A stretch of 64,000 nt of DNA from Apostichopus japonicus. Lineage: Eukaryota; Echinodermata; Holothuroidea; Aspidochirotida; Stichopodidae. Both the position numbers and the translations under genes were made by a program. Position 1 is the stretch's first letter. Each line of letters begins with the position of its first letter. The stretch is from assembly GCF_037975245.1 (NCBI RefSeq), contig NC_092573.1, positions 15,336,001 to 15,400,000 of the forward strand. The letters run 5' to 3'. The notes beneath the pieces were generated by a model. That model saw nothing but the letters and a program-made list of their open reading frames with translations. It did not search any database and was not told the DNA's origin. Positions 58,501 to 64,000 of this stretch are shown piece by piece.

Positions 58501-61500
58501 ATAGCAAATGCAACGTTTCCATATGCATTTGTTTGGACGGAAATTTCTTGAATACATTTGCTGCTGTATTCCGATCAGTAACGATAGGCCTTAGCCTATC
58601 AGTTAGATGTTACGTAACTGTTAATATTAACAGTGTTCTGACATTGGCTAGTCAACTGTGGTGTATAACTGTCTATCGTTGGATCAATTCATTGGATTGC
58701 TGTATCAGGACAGTTGAACATTGCCTCTATTGTTTATTTGACGCATTCAATAACTTATGATGCTATTACTAACTTATTTTTTTACAGCCTATTTTAATTT
58801 GATGGTCGCTTAATGCCATAATATTAATAACATTTATGTCAGCCTTGCTAAATGGGGTTATCGTTAATGCTCGCCCACTATGGTTAGTATGCTTTAGGCT
58901 GGAAGCAGCTTTCTTGGGAATGTTAGTAATCATTTTTCCACTGGGGTGTTTACACCGAGGAGCTAGTTATCATATCATACTTGATCTGATTCGTTTGACA
59001 AAAGTTCTGTGATTCGTTTGCTTTGAATTAGCGTAGGCAGCTAGCCATGATCAGGATTAAACTTGCCGTGATACTTTATTTTTCTACTTATATTAATCCG
59101 CCGGTAAGTGTACCATTATGCACGGCTAGATGACAAGGCAGCGGGCCAATCAGATGCAAGAGAACAGTTTGGCAAGTATGAATGAATATAATTTAAACCA
59201 TATTAATTACTTATATTAGTTTGTAGTATTTGGATTGGGTAGCAAATTTCATCATTTCCAGGCTAAATGGGTGTCGTGGTCAACCCATGTCTGAATTTCA
59301 AATTCCATTGAGAAGGAAATACATAGACTTGTCTTGTACCCTGCAAACACCCTGGTTATCACTGCACAGGGTACAGGACGCAAACATGCACAAGCATAGC
59401 AGAGAGGAAACGCCTCGAAACTGTTACACTATATATACTAATGCTCGCTAGTTTTATTTGGGACGAATGTGAGTGTACTAGAATGTGAGTGTACTAGAAT
59501 GTGAGAGTACTAGAATGTGAGTGTACTAGAATGTGAGTGTACTAGGATGTGAGTGTACTAGAATGTGAGAATACTAGAATGTGAGTGTACTACAATGTGA
59601 GTGTACTAGAATGTGATTGTACTAGAATGTGAGTGTACTAGGATGTGAGTGTACTACAATGTGAGTGTACAAGAATGTGAGACTACTAGAGTGTGACTGT
59701 ACTAGGATGTGAGTGTACTAGAATGTGAGAGTACTAGAATGTGAGTGTACTAGGATGTGAGTGTACTACAATGTGAGTGTACAAGAATGTGAGACTACTA
59801 GAATGTGAGTGTACTAGAATGTGAGTGTACTAGAATGTGAGAGTACTAGAATGTGAGTGTACTAGAATGTGAGTGTACTAGAATGTGAGTGTACTAAAAT
59901 GTGAGTGTACTAGAATGTGAGTGTACTAGAATGTGAGTGTACTAGAATGTGAGTGAACTAGAATGTGAGAGTACTAGAATGTGAGTGTACTAGAATGTGA
60001 GAGTACTAGAATGTGAGTGTACTAGAATGTGAGTGTACTAGAATGTGATTGTACTAGAATGTGAGTGTACTACAATGTGAGTGTACTACAATGTGAGTGT
60101 ACAAGAATGTGAGACTACTAGAGTGTGACTGTACTAGAATGTGAGTGTACTAGAATGTCAGAGTACTAGAATGTGAGTGTACTAGAATGTGAGTGTACTA
60201 CAATGTGAGTGTACAAGAATGTGAGACTACTAGAATGTGAGTGTACTAGAATGTGAGTGTACTAGAATGTGAGAGTACTAGAATGTGAGTGTACTAGAAT
60301 GTGAGTGTTCTAGAATGTGAGTGTACTAAAATGTGAGAGTACTAGAATGTGAGTGTACTACAATGTGAGTGTACTACAATGTGAGTGAACTAGAATGAGA
60401 GTGTACTAGAATGTGAGAGTACTAGAATGTGAGAGTACTAGAATGTGAGTGTACTAGAATGTGAGTGTACTAGAATGTGAGAGTACTAGAATGTGAGAGT
60501 ACTAGAAAGGGCTTGATCATATTTTATTACTAACTTACCGTGTAACAGAAAGTAATGATGGCGATGACGATGACGATTACGATGACTTGCTTACCTTATG
60601 CAATGTTATGGGATTCCATTCTTCATTGTATGACGTTACAATACCATGAAGTGGTTTTTCTGAATCAAGGACCAGAAACTCTTGGCACGAATCAAGAACT
60701 TTTGAGTCTCTTCTCGCAATATATTTCAGTTCCTAAAACCAAATGAAAAGTTAATCGACAAATATATATGCTCCAGGAAGTAAAGAACAGTCATTGCGAC
60801 AACGACTAGAATAATCAAGCTACCATTGGCCCTTTTCCTCGTCGGTACGGGCTTGTCAATGGTGTATATAGCGAGAGATAACTCGCGACTGTTTTATTTC
60901 TCCCAAAGAACAGTTCTTAGACTAAAAACATTAACCGCTGGTTGTGATTAATAGTTTAAAGAAGCATCCGGTATTCGGAAAGATTTCAATTTTTGGCTTA
61001 AATTTGATGACGCAATATCACACAGATTTGTCTTATGTTTGATTGCTTGTGTTATTTTCGTGTCATAAAAGATGTCTCTCACAGGGTAGCAGCCTGGCTT
61101 TTGGCTATAGAAATATCCCCACCTAATAGCATGCTAAATGTTCACGTTTCATTGCACGGTATTGTGCTATTTGCCTGGACAAGACATAAGAAGGAATCAC
61201 AATCTGACGTTGAATACATAGGCGTTATGTTAACATTTCTACTAAGAGCGTTATAGTTCGGTTGCCAAAGAAACTTACTTCTTCAATGTCTTGAATCGGA
61301 TACGAGTTTAATATCCAACATGTCATAAGCAGGTCCTGTCCCACATGAACCTTTTCGGCCACAGGCACAACCTTAACCCTTTTCCCCTTTACACCGACTT
61401 TGACGTCAACGTAACAGAAGTGGTTAAGATGAAAGCGGCAAAGATTATTAGTGAGCGTGCATTGAGTCCCGCTTAGACTGGTCCATAGGAAATATTTATC

Positions 61501-63669
61501 TGCAAAAGATGAGATCATTGCATGTTTTGAACTAGCGTGAAATCATCATCTACAGCAATATTAGTCGTTGCTATTCGGGAGATTTTCACTTCCATTGACA
61601 CTACAAGTCAGGATATAAGTCGTCATTGAATTGTCCTTTAACATTTCTAAGACATACCTTCAACGAATCTCCCACTGTAAACAGTAACTTCATGTTGTTT
61701 ACCATCCTCAATCATCCCACAGTGTGAAAGTGTCACCTCGACAGGTTTGTTGAATTCCAACCCGTCGGGATCAAGACGGATAACGGGGCAAATTCTGGCA
61801 AACTCTACCGATTCAAATAGATCATCTTCGAGAATGGTTATGCTGATAATTTCTCCTGAAGTCAATGCATTTGGAGGGATGGATACTCTGACAGTTGTCG
61901 ACGGAATATAAAGTTCGCCACCAGTTTCATCCACGTACTGTTCGACGTAAGATAGATTTTCCAAAAGCCCATCTATTTTGACGAAGATGAGTAAGTAAAC
62001 TTAAACCTTTTTTATTCATTCAACTGTTATCGCAGAGTTATCAATCTAAAATACAATGTTTTCTTTATGCTTTCGCAATAAGATATTAAAACTAATCTTT
62101 GTACTTAAATACCCCTCGTACACAAATGATGGCGGCAGTACATATGATTCCAACCATAGTATATGTCTAGAAACGTAAGAAAGTCAGTTATGCCAGGTAG
62201 TTGCTATTTACCCTGGTTATGCATTATACAGTGTGGATTACCTTAAAACTCCTAAAACTCTGCTTGTAAGGATGACACAAAAATTGTCAACCGATATGTG
62301 ACGAACTCTTAATATTTTTGCATCCATGCAAGTCGATTATTTGAAAGGCAGGCTTTTTTTGTCTGTTACTATGAAGAACTTTTCTCACATGTTCAATGAA
62401 TAGACCCTATCAGAAGAGTAAGTGGCAGAGAATCGGAATATATGGCTCTAAAATTGTACAGGATTAAATGCAAATCAAGCAAAGATTAATTCCAGTACAC
62501 AAAAGTAGACGTGTACAAAAGTTAGAATTTAATCACCAGCCACAAACTTAGTTGCATGAATAAAATCCCAACAAGACCTCATTGCTTCTGTCAGAGTCAC
62601 AATTAAATGACAGATCATTAAGCTCTTTCCGTCTTCTTTCAACGTTGTTTACAAATCAATCAGAAAGAAAACAAAACCACATAACAGCAATCAAGCCCTA
62701 TGAAGACTTCCTCTTGGTTGCATTCACATTCCTTCATGTAAAAGGCATTGGCAGATGATCTACATTAGACCCAGAACAGAGTATGATAGGGCAGAACACA
62801 TTTGACAGTGTTATTGAAAAAACGTGTTAGCAGTCTAATACATGTCATCAAAGAATCTTAGTACCAATCGCAATCTTCATCATCAACCCCTGAGTGTTCC
62901 CAGGTAAGCCATGAATTACTATACACCTGGATTATTCATACATTCAACATTAGGAAATACTAATGGCTGTTGATGCACATATCATGTGGATCGACGTTAT
63001 ATGTCTCAACGGTAGCAGCAGGACGATGGAGATGAGATGATTGTTTGCCACTCATGGAATACTTGAAAAGACTGTTTGCAATATTGGTGCAGTATGTGCT
63101 TTTCTTTTAAATCTCTTGACCACTTATAACGTAGATCATTTAAGAAAACAAACGCGGTTTATATCGCCGTACATCGAGGAGCAGACTACACCTTTGGAGA
63201 TCAAACTCTAGCTCTGCATGTAAGTGGGGCTTAAACAGAGTAGTATGTCAGAAAGGAATGAATCTGGGTCCAATATTTGATGTGCCAGTTTTACAAAGCA
63301 GTGCTCATATACAGATTACTACAAGCCCTAAAATGCTTTCAATCGGTAAACTTAGTGGCTAACTTCACTGATGAAGAAGCTTAACGACCTGTACAGTACA
63401 TCAATTTGATGATAGGGAAAATTGTTGTTGAAAGTTTTTATCGAAATAGCATGTTAGATTGTCATACAGCACCTACCTTTGCTAGCTTTCATTCCCAAAC
63501 TTCCTCCTTCTCCAGAAAATGTTGAAGCCTGCTAGTTAGAAGATAAAAGTTCTGAGTAGCATATGTATCTTGAAGTGACCAGCACAAACATAAATAATCT
63601 GGACAAAAACTTGCTACTTAACCTGACCCCAATTCTGAGACAACCGTTCAGAAAGTTCAGAATACATGC
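41353..63669 (-). CDS. ZU5-UPA protein with two death-fold (DED-like) modules, 5' end outside the window
   Basis: Predicted intracellular death or innate-immune adaptor related to the cytoplasmic part of UNC5, UNC5CL and PIDD. Minus-strand exons in order: 63669-63623, 63528-63477, 61972-61658, 61499-61279, 60732-60595, 54778-54702, 54577-54436, 53644-53590, 53185-52959, 42887-42836, 41690-41353. All phases match at the joins, giving about 553 residues after the first seen codon. Domains: ZU5 at ~40-135 (GGELYIPSTTVRVSIPPNAL, PVIRLDPDG), UPA at ~150-330 (CRFHLNHFCYVDV, then VIRFTVHLLHDN, then IWHTAKICFKFRHEL), an acidic linker, death-fold 1 at ~355-425, death-fold 2 at ~455-525. The folds resemble death effector domains more than the C-terminal death domain of UNC5; this is inference. 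Neither caspase nor membrane segment was seen. The first exon and two donors (GTTATT at 54701, GTTTGT at 54435) are the weakest points. Confidence 0.75.
42836..42887 (-). CDS. Linker exon between the death folds
   Basis: 52 nt with strong sites (acceptor TTGCTTTCAG, donor GTAGGT). Encodes IETDFPDIMNTTRSNVQ and changes phase from 0 to 1, exactly bridging the flanking exons. Lies 10 kb from the previous exon. Confidence 0.65.
43122..43266. repeat. (GTAT)n microsatellite
   Basis: About 34 uninterrupted ATGT/GTAT repeats. The right flank (GACAGACCTATGTATACGAG followed by GACATTTT) resembles, in inverted form, the left flank of the microsatellite at 52530. Open frames in it, on both strands, are repeat artefacts. 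Confidence 0.95.
45675..45818 (+). other. 47-codon open frame just upstream of the SANT-like gene
   Basis: ATG to TAG in a different frame, ending 20 nt before the ATG at 45839. The peptide is acidic and helix-like (GRIKFLMLVMEAYKLNIFTL then EELLNILIDFIDHLE), unlike random AT-rich DNA. It could be an upstream open frame, a separate exon, or chance. Confidence 0.3.
45839..45961 (+). CDS. SANT-like gene, first exon seen
   Basis: 41 codons from ATG to donor GTAAGT, phase 0. The frame is open for about 45 nt upstream, with AG dinucleotides at 45803 and 45826 that could be acceptors, so the true exon start is uncertain. Confidence 0.5.
45839..50026 (+). CDS. Small gene with C-terminal SANT/Myb-like module, nested in the ZU5-UPA gene intron
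   Basis: Four exons, 45839-45961, 46538-46652, 48106-48162 and 49785-50026, with GTAAGT donors, good acceptors and matching phases; 178 residues plus stop if the ATG at 45839 is the start. I cannot name the gene. Residues 1-98 have no recognised domain; a Cys-rich RQCVRRRGKLHCHP stretch lies near 45-58. The last exon encodes a basic KRKLQRKYASRKPWKPEEKK stretch running into LLAFFKDAINSG and SWSQIKDFVVAERKRVWKK. This spacing (W-x-x-E-E, a hydrophobic helix, then W-x-x-I-K-D-F-V) is like the C-terminal module of animal zinc-finger/THAP-type proteins with Trp-Glu-Glu motifs. A DNA- or chromatin-binding role is inference. Upstream exons may exist, because the frame stays open 5' of the ATG. Confidence 0.65.
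46538..46652 (+). CDS. SANT-like gene, second exon
   Basis: Acceptor TTATTTGTGTTAG, donor GTAAGT; phase 0 in and 1 out. Encodes MDQGRQCVRRRGKLHCHP. Its first codon is ATG, an alternative start. Confidence 0.6.
47350..48015 (+). repeat. ~230-bp tandem repeat in the SANT-like gene intron (~2.7 copies)
   Basis: Copies start near 47607 and 47837 with TACCAA(T/C)GTTCACTGTCC, then ACACATGGTAAA and TTCTAGTGTACACTGTCCTC. A more diverged partial copy precedes them at about 47350-47600. Confidence 0.8.
48106..48162 (+). CDS. SANT-like gene, third exon
   Basis: 57 nt, acceptor CTTGATTTTCAG, donor GTAAGT, phase 1 in and out. Encodes TFMADSSCTPDIPKKLQT. Confidence 0.6.
49785..50026 (+). CDS. SANT-like gene, terminal exon
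   Basis: Acceptor CTCTTAATACAG; stop TGA at 50024-50026. Holds the whole recognisable module (RKPWKPEEKKCLLAFFKDA to SQIKDFVVAERKR). AATAAA follows 308 nt later. Confidence 0.75.
50334..50339 (+). terminator. Candidate polyadenylation signal of the SANT-like gene
   Basis: AATAAA in a T-rich 3' region, 308 nt after the stop codon. Confidence 0.6.
50340..51800. other. Intron DNA; no exon seen
   Basis: AT-rich sequence within the 10-kb intron of the minus-strand gene. It includes a G run near 51297 and a 124-codon hydrophobic minus-strand frame (50410-50784) that lacks family features. Confidence 0.5.
51811..51923. repeat. 113-bp near-perfect palindrome
   Basis: Arms 51811-51865 and 51867-51923 pair over about 55 bp with a one-base loop. 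The inner 27 bp (TTGTGGTATACAGTGCAT ... TGGTCA) has one mismatch; the outer part (GTGAACACCGCTGT against GTGAGCACCGCTGT) has a few mismatches and a 2-bp bulge. Either a collapsed foldback MITE or a hairpin RNA template. Confidence 0.85.
52530..52770. repeat. (GTAT)n/(GCAT)n/(GTGT)n compound microsatellite
   Basis: Long GTAT run with an embedded block of seven GCATs at 52568-52597, ending in mixed GTGT. It is directly followed by the dispersed repeat at 52768. Confidence 0.95.
52768..52905 (+). repeat. Dispersed repeat joined to a (GTAT)n run, copy 2
   Basis: Contains TTTAGATCCTCCTGCTAGCA, GGAACTCGCGAAGAAGCC, GTGGCTTATCAAAACCGC and AGTCTCTTAGATTCATATTT, collinear with the minus-strand copy at 26040-26165. 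Ends ~50 bp before the donor side of the death-fold 1 exon. Confidence 0.8.
52959..53185 (-). CDS. Death-fold module 1 exon (DED-like)
   Basis: 227 nt, donor GTAGGT, acceptor with a GAGCAG tandem AG choice. Encodes a six-helix-sized stretch: LNKRDCMRLATYFDLPPEAV, then GIALFTELRKRN and DILIQALHHVQLREC. The G-x-x-LF-x-x-L-x-x-R pattern followed by L...L....(R/Q)L resembles the C-terminal helices of FADD and caspase-8 DEDs. A death domain is the main alternative. Confidence 0.7.
53590..53644 (-). CDS. Acidic linker exon
   Basis: 55 nt, acceptor TTTTTCTCCAG, donor GTACTT. Encodes LEDVFEEFGEDKYDDIDD between UPA and the first death fold. Phase 0 in and 1 out, as the flanking exons require. Confidence 0.6.
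53935..54005 (-). repeat. tRNA-Lys(UUU)-like sequence, degenerate
   Basis: 71 nt with a full seven-pair acceptor stem (GGCTGGA against TCTAGCC, one G-T), a box A region TAGCTCAGTTGGTAGAGG and a loop TTTTAA that would present anticodon UUU. The anticodon and T stems are broken (T stem ACTTA against CCCGT) and box B reads ACTCGAATCCC. A tRNA pseudogene or SINE head, not a working tRNA. Confidence 0.6.
54436..54577 (-). CDS. UPA domain exon, part 4
   Basis: 142 nt, acceptor CTTCAACAG; the first base completes an Arg codon from the previous exon. Encodes IWHTAKICFKFRHEL (UNC5 has IW ... HCTFTLER) and a final GLVVKQPENDELEFYIQTK strand pair. Donor GTTTGT is below average. Confidence 0.65.
54702..54778 (-). 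CDS. UPA domain exon, part 3
   Basis: 77 nt, acceptor ATGAACAG, phase 0 in and 2 out. Encodes VIRFTVHLLHDNARTGYNSI, which resembles the RLSLHDLP ... YQEI stretch of UNC5. The donor GTTATT is weak. It lies only 33 bp from the boundary of the 2.4-kb tandem duplication. Confidence 0.55.
55200..55695 (+). pseudogene. Non-LTR retrotransposon reverse transcriptase fragment, copy 1
   Basis: In changing frames: FLDISSAFNTVLP (the L-D-x-S-S-A-F-(D/N)-T motif), a W..(F)L.G.SRQVEFVKGLS segment, a GVP-like piece after the G run, and KYADDTALSY carrying the YADD catalytic box, then an LLLNTKKGNV piece (the LN-x-x-K motif). Several frameshifts and stops. The motif set fits the CR1/Jockey/Rex side of the non-LTR elements. 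Confidence 0.75.
57063..57224 (+). repeat. 16-bp minisatellite, copy 1 (~10 units)
   Basis: Unit AATGTGAGTGTACTAG with variants GTGAGAG, GTGATTG and a CTACAATG form. Breaks off exactly where the second 2.4-kb copy starts. Confidence 0.95.
57225..59638 (+). repeat. 2.4-kb tandem duplication, copy 2
   Basis: Collinear with 54811-57224 at an offset of 2406-2414 bp. Its minisatellite end extends far beyond that of copy 1, to 60508. Confidence 0.95.
57606..58105 (+). pseudogene. Non-LTR retrotransposon reverse transcriptase fragment, copy 2
   Basis: Same fragment inside the second duplicate, with the same FLDISSAFNT and YADDTALSY motifs and the same breaks, and a shorter G run. Duplicated with its host segment, not by a new insertion. 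Confidence 0.75.
59465..60508 (+). repeat. 16-bp minisatellite, copy 2 (~65 units)
   Basis: Same AATGTGAGTGTACTAG unit, about 65 copies. Longer blocks recur inside it (for example runs with CAAGAATGTGAGACTACTAG near 59670, 59780, 60100 and 60210), again showing multi-unit duplication. Lies in the intron 3' of the UPA part 2 exon on the minus strand, 87 bp from it. Confidence 0.95.
60595..60732 (-). CDS. UPA domain exon, part 2
   Basis: 138 nt, phase 0 at both ends, donor GTAAGC. Encodes ELKYIARRD ... EFLVLDSEKPLHG ... SYNEEWNPITLHK, aligning with the LLFKDSYHNLRLSLHD part of UNC5 UPA. Confidence 0.75.
61279..61499 (-). CDS. UPA domain exon, part 1
   Basis: Acceptor CATCTTTTGCAG, donor GTAAGT; opens by completing the split Asp codon from the ZU5 exon. 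The CRFHLNHFCYVDV segment corresponds to the conserved histidine-phenylalanine landmark (HFCSF-like) at the ZU5-UPA boundary, followed by basic KGKRVKVVPVAEKV and LLMTCWILN strands. Confidence 0.85.
61658..61972 (-). CDS. ZU5 domain exon
   Basis: 315 nt, donor GTATGT. It holds essentially the whole ZU5 domain: GGELYIPSTTVRVSIPPNAL at its start, EIISITILED in the middle, then ICPVIRLDPDGLEFNKPV and an LSHCG motif near the end. These are the standard ZU5 landmarks of UNC5, ankyrin and PIDD proteins. Confidence 0.85.
61980..63470. other. Intron DNA between the linker exon and the ZU5 exon; nothing else seen
   Basis: AT-rich, with no convincing exon on either strand and no clear repeat. Confidence 0.5.
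63477..63528 (-). CDS. ZU5-UPA gene, Gly/Ser-rich linker exon
   Basis: Acceptor with a TAGCAG tandem AG choice (three bases apart), donor GTAGGT. Encodes ASTFSGEGGSLGMKASK and ends with one G that completes the split Asp codon opening the ZU5 exon. Confidence 0.6.
63623..63669 (-). CDS. ZU5-UPA gene, candidate exon (first seen)
   Basis: Acceptor TTTAAACAG, donor GTTAAG. The frame reads MYSELSERLSQNWG with an in-frame ATG that could be internal or the start. Ends in phase 0, fitting the next exon. It is short and the donor is not ideal, so support is limited. Confidence 0.4.
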
Positions 63670-64000
63670 CTGTTTAAACTTTCAAATAGCAATTTTAATG
63701 CTTTCGGTAATATAATTGGTGTGTGTGTGTTACTCAGTTAACTTTGTATAAAGAATGAACAAACGGGAGGGTGAAAGACCTTTAAAGTACAATCCGCTCG
63801 TTCGCCTCAATCGCCTGTGTTACAGCGGATAATCTCCGTATCAGTATTTTGCCAACGTTTTAATTCATGTCAAGTCCTATAGCTAGTCTTGTTCTAGACC
63901 CTAGTAAACAGTAGCAGCGTCGTCTTTGCTCTTACATGGTAGGGTTTTTAATCGATAGCAGTACAGGTACCAAATCATAGTTGGAGTAGCATGAATCGAG

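Overview
The window reads as animal (metazoan) nuclear DNA. It is AT-rich, with short exons, long introns, GT-AG splice junctions, AATAAA signals, many DNA transposons and SINE-like repeats, and no operons. Gene content (a GKAP1 orthologue and a ZU5-UPA-death-fold gene) and repeat style fit a marine invertebrate deuterostome such as an echinoderm. That placement is inference, since no marker gene fixes the species.

Layout. 1-5382: about 40 tandem units of ~127 bp, each a mini-exon plus a 61-nt intron with donor, branch-point-like site, pyrimidine tract and acceptor. 5385-6655: a 19-bp minisatellite. 6656-14985: about 43 related units of ~179 bp, each a 120-nt exon-like block plus a ~59-nt intron, interrupted by an 802-bp transposon. 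15000-21800: a repeat-rich gap holding a broken inverted partial copy of GKAP1 (15960-19200), a GIY-YIG retroelement fragment and a head-facing pair of tRNA-derived SINE heads.

21869-34995 (+): a complete nine-exon GKAP1 gene, 351 codons, every junction in phase. Its introns contain four DNA transposons, including a clean hAT-type MITE whose empty site is preserved in the inverted copy, and a 52-53-bp minisatellite. 35500-36300 is a 79-bp tandem repeat. 37400-41140 shows no gene.

41353-63669 (-): an eleven-exon gene, open at its 5' end, reconstructed by phase matching. It encodes ZU5, then UPA as in UNC5/PIDD proteins, an acidic linker and two death-fold modules that look most like death effector domains. 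Nested in its 10-kb intron on the + strand is a small four-exon gene (45839-50026) ending in a SANT/Myb-like module. Another intron holds a 2.4-kb nearly perfect tandem duplication carrying a dead non-LTR reverse transcriptase fragment and a long 16-bp minisatellite.

The host genes do not form a pathway: GKAP1 is a kinase anchor, the minus-strand gene is probably a death/innate-immune adaptor, and the nested gene is of unknown role. The most unusual structures are the two related exon-intron satellite arrays, the ZU5-UPA-double-death-fold architecture, and the inverted duplication around the 5' half of GKAP1. All exon models come from reading splice sites, phase and family resemblance by eye; no search was run.
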